Assembly: GCA_020851015.1 (NCBI GenBank) | Contig: JADZDN010000299.1 | Location: forward strand, 1 to 11,472 | Direction: 5' to 3' | Source: Alphaproteobacteria bacterium | GTDB taxonomy: Bacteria > Pseudomonadota > Alphaproteobacteria > JAEULC01 | Length of the DNA stretch: 11,472 nucleotides | Part shown: positions 1 to 6,087 of the stretch, one piece after another | Numbering within the stretch: the stretch's first letter is position 1 | How the letters are laid out: every line of letters begins with the position of its first letter | The notes under the pieces: model-generated | The model's input: only the letters and a program-made list of their open reading frames with translations | Told to the model about the DNA's origin: nothing | The model's database searches: none | Position numbers and translations under genes: made by a program

Positions 1-356
1 CCGGCGGCATCAAGGCGATGGCGCATATCACCGGCGGCGGCATCGTCGAGAACCTGCCGCGCGTGCTGCCCGACGGCGCGATGGCCGAGATCGACGCCGC
101 GCGCTGGCCCCTGCCGCCGGTCTTCCACTGGCTCCGGCGCATGGGCAACGTCGCGGACATCGAGATGCTGCGCACCTTCAACTGCGGCATCGGCATGATC
201 CTGGTGACCGGCGCGGCCGACGCCGATGCGGTCGCGGCCGTGCTCGCCCAGGCCGGCGAGGCGGTGCACCGGATCGGCCGCATCGCGCCACGTCCCGCCG
301 GCAGCCCGGCCACCGTCGTCACCGGCACCGACAAGGCCTGGGGCAAGCTGGGATGA
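1..356 (+). CDS. purM: Phosphoribosylformylglycinamidine cyclo-ligase (AIR synthetase), C-terminal part
   Basis: The window opens inside this gene; the frame reads from base 3 and ends at TGA 354-356, giving about 117 C-terminal residues. PurM closes the imidazole ring of formylglycinamidine ribonucleotide with ATP to make aminoimidazole ribonucleotide, a cytoplasmic step of purine synthesis. Recognisable family signatures are the glycine-rich AHITGGGIVENLPRVLP block at the start of the fragment and the FNCGIGM block in the middle, both typical of the C-terminal ATP-grasp-like half of AIR synthetases. The stop overlaps the purN start as ATGA (353-356), so the two are probably translationally coupled. 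The N-terminus and promoter lie outside the window. The identification is secure from motifs plus the purN neighbour. Confidence 0.95.
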   Translation, partial: GGIKAMAHITGGGIVENLPRVLPDGAMAEIDAARWPLPPVFHWLRRMGNVADIEMLRTFNCGIGMILVTGAADADAVAAVLAQAGEAVHRIGRIAPRPAGSPATVVTGTDKAWGKLG

Positions 357-1012
357 CCGCGCGCCGCCGCGTCGGCGTCCTGATCTCCGGGCGCGGCAGC
401 AACATGAAGGCGCTGATCGAAGCGGCCGCCGCCAAAAACTACCCGGCGGAAATCGTGCTGGTCCTCAGCAACCGCGCCGACGCAGCCGGGCTCGCGATCG
501 CCGCCGGCGCCGGGGTGAAGACCCAGGTGATCGCGCACCAGGACTTTGCCGACCGCGCAGCCTTCGACGCCGCGCTCGATGCAGCCCTGCGCGCGGCCGG
601 CGTGGAGATCGTGTGCCTGGCCGGGTTCATGCGCCTGTTCACGCCGGGCTTCGTCGAACAATGGCGCGGACGGATGCTGAACATCCATCCCTCGCTGTTG
701 CCGTCCTTCCCCGGGCTCGATCCGCACGGCCAGGCGATCGCCGCCGGGGTGCGCTTCTCGGGCTGCACCGTGCATTTCGTCACGCCGGCAATGGACAGCG
801 GCCCGATCATCGCCCAGGCCGCCGTGCCGGTTCATGCCGGCGACACCGCGCAGAGCCTCGCCACGCGCGTGCTCGCGGCCGAGCACCGGCTCTACCCGAT
901 GGCGCTGGCGCTGGTCGCCCAGGGCCGCGCGCGCATGGAAGGCGACCGCGCGGTGCTGGATGCTGCGGCAGCACCGCAGGAGGCGGTGTTCAATCCGCTG
1001 CTTTCATCGTGA
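353..1012 (+). CDS. purN: Phosphoribosylglycinamide formyltransferase (GAR transformylase)
   Basis: A 219-residue protein, close to the usual PurN length. It transfers the formyl group of 10-formyltetrahydrofolate to glycinamide ribonucleotide, the third step of purine synthesis. The N-terminus has the phosphate-binding VLISGRGSNMKALI segment (residues 9-22). The catalytic triad of the family is present: N110 and H112 in NIHPSLLPSFPG and D148 in TPAMDSGPII. The loop after PSFPG reads GLDPHGQ (121-127), where most family members have GLHTH, so the first loop histidine is Asp while H125 is kept; this is a divergence, not obviously inactivating. The ATG overlaps the purM stop by four bases, indicating an operon. 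A convergent toxin gene ends 34 bases downstream. Confidence 0.96.
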   Translation: MTARRRVGVLISGRGSNMKALIEAAAAKNYPAEIVLVLSNRADAAGLAIAAGAGVKTQVIAHQDFADRAAFDAALDAALRAAGVEIVCLAGFMRLFTPGFVEQWRGRMLNIHPSLLPSFPGLDPHGQAIAAGVRFSGCTVHFVTPAMDSGPIIAQAAVPVHAGDTAQSLATRVLAAEHRLYPMALALVAQGRARMEGDRAVLDAAAAPQEAVFNPLLSS

Positions 1013-1017
1013 GGCGT

Positions 1018-1047
1018 AGCGGCGGCATATGGCGGACGACCGTCGCT
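1018..1047 (+). terminator. Possible hairpin between convergent purN and toxin gene
   Basis: The arms 1018-1025 (agcggcgg) and 1040-1047 (ccgtcgct) can form an eight-pair stem with one G-U pair and a 14-nt loop, in the short gap between the purN stop and the convergent toxin stop. There is no T-tract, so this would be a weak or Rho-assisted terminator at best. The assignment rests on position and pairing only. Confidence 0.2.
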
Positions 1048-1381
1048 AGAGCAGGAATGCCTTCAGCATCGCCGCCACCGCATTTCGGTCCTTCATCGCG
1101 AGCGTGCCCGACCGGCGCGCGACCATGGCGGCATTCATGGTGACGAGCCGGGCCGATCGGATGACGCACGGGACAGGCAGACCGGCGCGTGCAAGGTCGC
1201 TGACCGCAATATCGTCCGGCCGGATGCCGGCGCGCGCCGTCGTCACCATCGCGACAACGCAGAGGTCATGGGCCTTGTGCAGCCGGTCGGTCGATACGAT
1301 CACGCCCGGCCGGTGCTTGGCCGTGTCGCCTTCCATGAAGAAATAGTTGACCGCCACGACGTCCCAGCGGCTAAAAGTCAC
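1046..1381 (-). CDS. PemK/MazF-family toxin (endoribonuclease)
   Basis: A 111-residue protein, typical for this family. MazF/PemK toxins are ribosome-independent mRNA endonucleases that halt translation when the antitoxin is lost. Family marks visible here are the N-terminal WDVVAVNYF strand, the KHRPGVIVS segment (22-30) whose R24 aligns with the conserved basic catalytic residue, the MVTTA segment with T47/T48, and the GLPVPCVIRSARLVTM block (67-82) followed by the SGTL turn. The start is GTG at 1381, with a GAGG Shine-Dalgarno six bases upstream. It overlaps the end of the antitoxin gene by 11 bases, so the pair is one transcript with antitoxin first. The downstream neighbour is convergent purN. 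The family is confident; cleavage specificity cannot be read from sequence. Confidence 0.9.
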   Translation of the reverse strand: MTFSRWDVVAVNYFFMEGDTAKHRPGVIVSTDRLHKAHDLCVVAMVTTARAGIRPDDIAVSDLARAGLPVPCVIRSARLVTMNAAMVARRSGTLAMKDRNAVAAMLKAFLL

Positions 1382-1598
1382 GGAAGTCCTCTTCCGCCTC
1401 TTTCGTGTTCCAGTCGGCGAAGGATTCCGTCGCCAGCTTCAGGAAGCCGGCATCCATCGGTTCGGCCCGCCGCAACGTCACCGTGTCGCCCTTCACGGAA
1501 AAGGCGATCCGATCGCCGGCCTTGAGCTTGAGCTTCTTGCGCACCGGCTCGGGAATTGTCGCCTGACCCTTGGACGTCAGCTTGGCGAGCACCACCAT
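1371..1598 (-). CDS. AbrB/MazE-family (PrlF-like) antitoxin
   Basis: A 75-residue protein. Residues 4-48 carry the swapped-hairpin AbrB fold: LAKLTSKGQATIPEPVRKKL, then KAGDRIAFSV and DTVTLRR. This domain binds the operator DNA. The tail (about 52-75) is acidic and aromatic (FADWNTKEAEEDFRDF) and resembles the toxin-binding tail of PrlF-type antitoxins. By family knowledge it neutralises the adjacent PemK-like toxin and represses its own promoter. The start is ATG 1598, with a near-perfect AAGGAGG at 1608-1614 nine bases upstream; the operator repeats surround and overlap this site. The stop lies inside the toxin gene. The assignment as DNA-binding antitoxin is strong; whether to call it MazE or PrlF is a matter of naming. 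Confidence 0.92.
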   Translation of the reverse strand: MVVLAKLTSKGQATIPEPVRKKLKLKAGDRIAFSVKGDTVTLRRAEPMDAGFLKLATESFADWNTKEAEEDFRDF

Positions 1599-1601
1599 GG
1601 C

Positions 1602-1648
1602 ACCTTACCTCCTTACGGTAAGATACCTTACCGCGCCGCCCCCGGCAA
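1602..1648 (-). promoter_or_regulatory. Promoter and autoregulatory operator of the toxin-antitoxin operon
   Basis: On the minus strand a -35-like TTGCCG (1643-1648) is followed after exactly 17 bases by a -10-like TATCTT (1620-1625). ACCTTACC occurs at 1602-1609 and again at 1625-1632, with a third CCTTAC at 1611-1616. The palindrome CTTAC-G-GTAAG spans 1612-1622, across the -10 and the expected start of transcription. AbrB-type antitoxins normally bind such sites to repress their own operon. The leader would be very short, with AAGGAGG (1608-1614) almost at the 5' end. The repeats are seen directly; promoter use and binding are inferred. Confidence 0.6.
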
Positions 1649-1655
1649 GCGACCG

Positions 1656-1988
1656 CTACTTCGCCTCGCCTTCGTCCGCGTGCAGCTTGTGCAGCACGTG
1701 GTGCAGCCAGGGCGTCAGCAAGACGGCCGCCGTGCCGATCAGGAACAGGCCGCTGAACAGCGCATAGAACGAAGCAAACAGCTTCGCGCCGCGCCCGTGC
1801 AATTCGCTCACCGGGCCCATGCCGCCCAGGATCATGGCGGCGTCCACGAGCGCATCGATCCAGGCCTCGCCGTTGAAGTACCGGTAGCCGAGCACGCCCG
1901 CGAGCAGCGCCGCCGCCGTCATCGCGACAGCCAGAAGCAGGGCGCGAAGATAGGCGTGCAGCTTCGGCGGGCGGTTCAGGCGTTTCAT
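1656..1988 (-). CDS. Small membrane protein with a two-TM, channel-like layout
   Basis: A 110-residue protein of unknown function. Visible layout: a short basic N-terminus, TM helix about 12-34, an amphipathic segment 41-60 (NGEAWIDALVDAAMILGGMGPV), a second long hydrophobic helix about 68-94, and a His/Lys-rich cytosol-type tail. The order TM, re-entrant-like loop, TM, and the wording GAKLFASFYALFSGLF after the loop, resemble the pore domain of two-TM potassium channels, but the position of the TVGYG filter reads LGGMG (54-58). Channel activity is only a guess. In-frame ATGs exist at 1988, 2000 and 2009; 1988 was chosen because the hydrophobic helix starts soon after it and GGGGGA precedes it. 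The 2009 start would overlap the upstream stop as ATGA. It is probably co-transcribed with the secreted protein gene before it. Confidence 0.8.
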   Translation of the reverse strand: MKRLNRPPKLHAYLRALLLAVAMTAAALLAGVLGYRYFNGEAWIDALVDAAMILGGMGPVSELHGRGAKLFASFYALFSGLFLIGTAAVLLTPWLHHVLHKLHADEGEAK

Positions 1989-2005
1989 CGGGTCCCCCAT
2001 CGGCC

Positions 2006-2302
2006 TCATTGCGGTTTGGGCGGATCGATCCCCTTGACGCCGAAGTCGGTCTTGCAGGACAGCGTCGCCGGGTCGCAGCCGCCGGGGCAGGGCGTCTGGT
2101 GGACGATCTGCCCGTCCGTGCATTGATACAGAAGCTGGCGGTTCGATCCGAGTCCGCAATAGGCGCCGTCGGCCTTGCTCATGCAGGCCTTCTCGCGGAA
2201 CTCCGTCTCCTCGACGATGATCCGGGACGGCGGCGGCACCGTCTGCGCCAGTGCCGCGCCCGCTGCAACGATGGCCAAGGCGGCGAACATGACGATACGC
2301 AT
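2006..2302 (-). CDS. Secreted cysteine-rich protein
   Basis: A 98-residue protein. Residues 1-20 form a clear signal peptide (MRIVMFAALAIVAAGAALAQ) with an ALA-Q cleavage site, so it should be periplasmic or secreted. The mature part has six cysteines (C40, C49, C61, C72, C76, C83) in the order GAYCG, LYQCTDG, TPCPGGC, LSCK. This pattern suggests a small disulfide-stabilised domain, probably three disulfides, similar in look to short Cys-rich binding modules; no function can be assigned. The start at ATG 2302 is preferred over an upstream in-frame start at 2335 because AGGAGA lies six bases before it and the signal peptide begins exactly there. Its stop overlaps a possible ATG of the following membrane protein gene. 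Confidence 0.82.
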   Translation of the reverse strand: MRIVMFAALAIVAAGAALAQTVPPPSRIIVEETEFREKACMSKADGAYCGLGSNRQLLYQCTDGQIVHQTPCPGGCDPATLSCKTDFGVKGIDPPKPQ

Positions 2303-2311
2303 CGCTTGTCT

Positions 2312-2331
2312 CCTGGGGGGAAATCCCCAGG
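2312..2331 (-). promoter_or_regulatory. Hairpin abutting the ribosome site of the Cys-rich gene
   Basis: CCTGGGG (2312-2318) and CCCCAGG (2325-2331) are perfect seven-base inverted arms around a six-base loop. On the minus strand the 3' arm runs into the AGGAGA ribosome site of the gene starting at 2302, and the hairpin sits 41 bases after the stop of the flavoprotein gene. It could hold the ribosome site, or act as a partial terminator of the upstream operon; there is no U-tract. Confidence 0.35.
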
Positions 2332-2371
2332 GCAAGGAAACGCGGAGGGGGCCGTCGGTGTTCCCTGGCGA

Positions 2372-4783
2372 TCAGGCCCTGAGGCGCCGCCCCTCGGGAT
2401 CATGCAGCGGCCGGTCGTGCGGCGTGGCCGGAAAACGCTCGCCGAACGCCTCGATCGCGTAACCGCCCGCGCCGATATCCGCCACGGCGAGGTAGCCGCA
2501 GGTGATCGCGCGGGCGGCGGTGTAGCCATAGCCGCCGCTGGTGGTGTAGCCGACGATCCGGTCGCCCGCGAGGATCGCCTCGCCGCCGAAGAGATTGGCG
2601 CGGCCATCGGTGGAGAACCAGCAGAGCCGGCGTTTCACGCCCTCCTGCTTCTGGCGCTCCAGGGCGGCGCGGCCGATGAAGTCGGGCTTCTTCATCGCCA
2701 CCGCGAAGCCCAGCCCCGCCTCGAGCGGCGTCTCGTCGGGCGAGATGTCGGCGCCCCAGTAGAGATATTGCTTCTCGAGCCTTAGGCTGGAGATCGCGCG
2801 GTAGCCGACATCGGCGATGCCGAATTTCTCCCCCGCCGCGTGCAGCGTCTCGTAGACGTGCTGCGCATAGTCCATCGGCACGTGCAGCTCCCAGCCCAAT
2901 TCGCCGACATAGGAGACGCGCAGCGCGAGGGCCGGCGCATAGCCGAGCCCGATCTCCTTGCCCCGCATATAGGGCAGCGCCGCATTGTCGACCGCGTCGT
3001 CCGTGACCTGCTGCAGCACGTCGCGCGCTTGGGGGCCGCAGAGATTGATCACCGCGCGCGAGGCCGTTACCTCGCGCAGGCGCACCGATCCGTCGCGCGG
3101 CAGATGGCGGCGCAGATGGGCGACGTCGTGCACGCCATAGGCGCTGCCGGTGACGAAATAGAAGCGGTCCTCCTCCAGCCGCGTGATCGTCACGTCGGCC
3201 TCGATGCCGCCGCGGCCGTTCAGGAGCTGGGTGTAGACGATGGCGCCCGGCGGACGGTCCAGGTTGTTGGCCGCCACCCGCTGCAACGCCGCCAGGGCGC
3301 CCTTGCCGGTGACCTCGACCTTGGTGAACGAGGTCATGTCGGTCAGCGCCACGCGCTCGCGCACCGCGCGGTGCTCCTCGCCCACCCGGTCGAACCAGTT
3401 GGCGCGGCCGAAGCTCGGGTGATCGACGGGCTCCACGCCCTTGGGCGCGAACCAGTTCGGCCGCTCCCAGCCGAACTTCGATCCAAAGACGGCGCCGCGC
3501 GCCTTCAGCGTGTCGTAGAGCGGGCTGCGCCGCCCGCCCCGCCCGCTCGCCTGCTCGTGGCCGGGCCAGGCGACGGTGTAGTAATTGGCATAGGCCTCGA
3601 TCGCGCGCTCGAACAGGTAGCGCGGCCCGGCATGATGCTCGCCGAAGCGCAGCACGTCGAAGGCCCACAGGTTCATGCCGGGGTCGCCCTCGGCGATCCA
3701 CTGCGCCATCGCGCGGCCCGCCCCGCCCGCCGCCGCGATGCCCGAGGTGAAGCCGCAGCAGATGAAGAAATTGTCGAGGCCCGGCGCCTTGCCCATCATC
3801 GGCTCGCCGTCGGCCGAGATCGGAATTGGGCCGTTGATCATCGTCTTGACCCCGGCCTTCTCCAGCGCCGGGATGCGGTGCGCCGCCGCCGCGCCCAGGG
3901 GCTCGAAGCGGTCGAAGTCGGGCGTCAGCAGCTCCGCGCCGAAATTCGCGGGGATGCCGTGCCGGCCGAAGGGCCTGGTTTTGTCCTCCCAGCCGCCGAA
4001 CGCCAGGCCGCCGACCTCGGGCTTCACGTAATAGCGCCCATCGGGATCGCGGAACGTCGGCAGGTCGGCCGGCAGCCCCGCGATCTTCTCGGTCACCAGA
4101 TACTGGTGCTCGACCGCGCAGACCGCGACCGGCACCTCGGCCATCGCGCCGATCTCGCGGCCCCACATGCCGCCGGCATTGACGGCGACGTCGCAGCGCA
4201 CCGTGCCTTGCTCGGTCTTGACCGCCACGATACGCCGTCCGTCGCGTTCGAGCCCGGTCACGCGCACGCCCTCGCGGATCGCGACGCCGCCGCTGCGCGC
4301 CCCGCGCGCCATGGCCTGGGTCACGCTGGAAGGATCGACATAGCCGTCGGACGACACGAAGGCCGCCCCCACGATGCCCGCGAGGTTCATCACCGGGAAC
4401 AGCTTCGCCGCCTCGGCCGGGCCGACGAGCTGCATCTCGAAGCCGAAGCTCCGGGCGAGGGTCGCGGCGCGCTTCAGCTCCAGCCAGCGCTCCTGCGAGG
4501 CGGCGACGCGCAGCGAGCCCACGCCGTGCCAGCCCGTCGCCTGGCCGGTTTCCTTCTCCAGCGCGCCGTAGAGCCGGGCGCTGTACTGCATCATGCGCGT
4601 GAGGTTGCGCGAGCTGCGGAGCTGCCCGATCAGCCCCGCCGCGTGCCAGGTGGCGCCGTGGGTGAGCTGCGCCTTCTCGAGCAGCAGCACGTCCTTCTTG
4701 CCCAGCTTGGCCAGGTGGTAGGCGACGGCGCAGCCCACCGCGCCGCCGCCGATGATGACGATCTCCGCCTGCGTCGGGATCAT
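2372..4783 (-). CDS. FAD-dependent N-methyl amine dehydrogenase with GcvT domain (dimethylglycine/sarcosine dehydrogenase family)
   Basis: An 803-residue protein, a usual length for the family. Residues 7-37 are the FAD Rossmann motif (IIGGGAVGC). The GATWHAAGL segment places H47 at the histidine that carries covalent FAD in mitochondrial dimethylglycine dehydrogenase. The oxidase domain runs to about 365, followed by the central FAO_M-like segment to about 425. The GcvT-like folate domain starts at SPLYDTLKARGAVFG (420-434), with D530 in GGIEAD aligning with the conserved folate-site Asp, and the C-terminal barrel covers about 700-790. Such enzymes oxidise N-methyl groups and give methylene-tetrahydrofolate. 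ATG 4783 was chosen because it overlaps the Rieske stop (ATGA) and the FAD fold starts at once; the longer upstream frame is the shadow of the Rieske gene. Sarcosine, dimethylglycine or another N-methyl amine could be the substrate. Confidence 0.92.
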   Translation of the reverse strand: MIPTQAEIVIIGGGAVGCAVAYHLAKLGKKDVLLLEKAQLTHGATWHAAGLIGQLRSSRNLTRMMQYSARLYGALEKETGQATGWHGVGSLRVAASQERWLELKRAATLARSFGFEMQLVGPAEAAKLFPVMNLAGIVGAAFVSSDGYVDPSSVTQAMARGARSGGVAIREGVRVTGLERDGRRIVAVKTEQGTVRCDVAVNAGGMWGREIGAMAEVPVAVCAVEHQYLVTEKIAGLPADLPTFRDPDGRYYVKPEVGGLAFGGWEDKTRPFGRHGIPANFGAELLTPDFDRFEPLGAAAAHRIPALEKAGVKTMINGPIPISADGEPMMGKAPGLDNFFICCGFTSGIAAAGGAGRAMAQWIAEGDPGMNLWAFDVLRFGEHHAGPRYLFERAIEAYANYYTVAWPGHEQASGRGGRRSPLYDTLKARGAVFGSKFGWERPNWFAPKGVEPVDHPSFGRANWFDRVGEEHRAVRERVALTDMTSFTKVEVTGKGALAALQRVAANNLDRPPGAIVYTQLLNGRGGIEADVTITRLEEDRFYFVTGSAYGVHDVAHLRRHLPRDGSVRLREVTASRAVINLCGPQARDVLQQVTDDAVDNAALPYMRGKEIGLGYAPALALRVSYVGELGWELHVPMDYAQHVYETLHAAGEKFGIADVGYRAISSLRLEKQYLYWGADISPDETPLEAGLGFAVAMKKPDFIGRAALERQKQEGVKRRLCWFSTDGRANLFGGEAILAGDRIVGYTTSGGYGYTAARAITCGYLAVADIGAGGYAIEAFGERFPATPHDRPLHDPEGRRLRA

Positions 4784-5982
4784 GCGGCGAGCTGGCCTAT
4801 GTACCAGTCGAGGAACTGGACCACGTTGCGCTCCTTCACCTTCGCCAGCGGACCGGGCACGTAGCCGCGCGACTGCACGCCCTTCTGCACCGCCTCGCAG
4901 ATCGTCCAGTCCTGCTCCGAGGTGCGCTGCCAGAACGGCATGATGCGATCGAGCCGGTAGTCGCGGCCTTCCTGCGCATGCCCCGCCACCAGCCAATAGA
5001 CCTTGACCTTGGTCATGTCCGGGCCGACCGGCGTGACGCGCGTTGTGACCGCGTGGTCGCACGAGCCGTGCATCCAGAAGCTCGGGAAGACCGTCGTGCG
5101 CAGGGTGCCGACCTCGGCGTCCGGATACTCGCCCATCAGCGGCGCCACCTGCGCGCCATCCAGGGTTTCGCTGACCCAACCGGGCCGGAGCGGCGTGCGG
5201 TTGGCGCGGTACCACGCGCCGGTCATGTCGGATTGCAGCGTCGGGACCTCCAGGCCCTTGCGCTTCCACTCAACGGCGCAGGCCTCCGTCCGTACGGCGA
5301 TCTCCGCTTCGTGGCGCGGGTCGTTGAGCTGGATGTCGTAGTTCGCGCGGATGTACTCGGGATGCGTGGTCGGGCAGTGGAAGCACTCCCGGTTGTTCTC
5401 CCAGATCGCCTTCCAGTTCGCCTGCACCAGGTATTCCGCCGTGGTCGCGATCTTGGCGCGCGCCAGGCCCTGCGGCCGGAGCGCCTGCGCCAGCACGGCT
5501 TCGGCCGCGGCGAAGTCCGGCGGCCGTTCGGCCAGCGACACGAAGATCACCCCGCCCACCTGGCGCATCGCGACCGGCCGGAGGCCAAGCTCGGACGCGG
5601 CGACCCCATGCTCGCCGGTCGTGTCGCGCATCAGCTTGCCGGTCAGGTCGTAGGCCCAGGCATGGTAGGGGCACACGAAGGCCGGCGCGCGCCCCCGCTC
5701 CTCCGCGCATAGGCGCGCGCCGCGATGGCGGCAGACATTGTGGAAGGCGCGCACGCGCCCGTCGCGGCCCCGCGCGACGATCACCGAATCGCGCCCGATC
5801 GCGTGGGTGAACCAGTCGCCGGCCTGCGGGATCTCGCAGTCATGCCCGGCGAACTGCCAGTTCCGCGCGAAGACCATCGCCATGTCCTGGTCGAACACGG
5901 CCGGGTCGGCGTAGAAGCCGGCATCCAGCGCCCAGCCGGACCGATAGGCCGCGCGCAACGCCTGAAGGGAACCTGTCGCCAC
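4780..5982 (-). CDS. Rieske [2Fe-2S] oxygenase alpha subunit, glycine-betaine-monooxygenase-like
   Basis: A 400-residue protein. The Rieske cluster ligands are C84 and H86 (CRH) and C104 and H107 (CPYH). The mononuclear iron site is in NNRECFHCPTTHPEY: H202 and H207, with D358 (SEQDW) the likely carboxylate ligand. E199 takes the bridging position between the two metal centres. A Glu there is characteristic of quaternary-ammonium oxygenases such as carnitine oxygenase CntA, while ring-hydroxylating dioxygenases have Asp. With the overlapping demethylase-type flavoprotein gene, this points to oxidative N-demethylation of betaine, stachydrine, carnitine or a similar compound; the exact substrate is inferred. 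The start is GTG 5982 with a GGAGG about nine bases upstream. No reductase partner (GbcB type) is seen nearby, so electrons must come from a protein coded elsewhere. Confidence 0.9.
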   Translation of the reverse strand: MATGSLQALRAAYRSGWALDAGFYADPAVFDQDMAMVFARNWQFAGHDCEIPQAGDWFTHAIGRDSVIVARGRDGRVRAFHNVCRHRGARLCAEERGRAPAFVCPYHAWAYDLTGKLMRDTTGEHGVAASELGLRPVAMRQVGGVIFVSLAERPPDFAAAEAVLAQALRPQGLARAKIATTAEYLVQANWKAIWENNRECFHCPTTHPEYIRANYDIQLNDPRHEAEIAVRTEACAVEWKRKGLEVPTLQSDMTGAWYRANRTPLRPGWVSETLDGAQVAPLMGEYPDAEVGTLRTTVFPSFWMHGSCDHAVTTRVTPVGPDMTKVKVYWLVAGHAQEGRDYRLDRIMPFWQRTSEQDWTICEAVQKGVQSRGYVPGPLAKVKERNVVQFLDWYIGQLAA

Positions 5983-5997
5983 CGAACCCGCCTCCGC

Positions 5998-6049
5998 CCG
6001 CGAGAAATTCGCGGCGGCGAGTCTAGGGGCAAAGCGGGCGCAACGCCAA
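5998..6049 (-). promoter_or_regulatory. Candidate promoter and operator of the demethylation operon
   Basis: On the minus strand TTGGCG (6044-6049) and TAGACT (6020-6025), 18 bases apart, each match four of six sigma-70 consensus bases. A perfect inverted repeat CCGCGA-GAAAT-TCGCGG (5998-6014) lies at the expected start of transcription, about 15 bases before the GTG of the Rieske gene. It may be a regulator site, but the promoter match is weak and the LysR gene ends only 105 bases upstream, so read-through is possible. Confidence 0.3.
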
Positions 6050-6087
6050 GCAACGGCTTCGGTGGAGCGGCGAAAGAAAATCTTGCG

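Noticed and set aside
226..1143. 305-residue plus-strand frame across purM/purN
   Set aside because: Out-of-frame shadow of purN with Arg/Pro-rich composition.
1347..2126. 259-residue plus-strand frame opposite the antitoxin and membrane protein genes
   Set aside because: Antisense to genes with recognised domains and strong ribosome sites; no family features.
2400..4166. 588-residue minus-strand frame inside the flavoprotein gene
   Set aside because: Arg/Gly-rich frame shadow of the clearly conserved DMGDH-like protein.
2840..4864. 674-residue open frame on the plus strand
   Set aside because: It lies opposite the flavoprotein gene, is Arg/Ala/His-rich with no recognisable domain, and is explained by GC-rich third-position bias of the real gene.
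4784..5269. N-terminal extension of the flavoprotein frame
   Set aside because: Low-complexity sequence overlapping the Rieske gene in another frame; the FAD fold begins right after ATG 4783, which overlaps the Rieske stop as ATGA.
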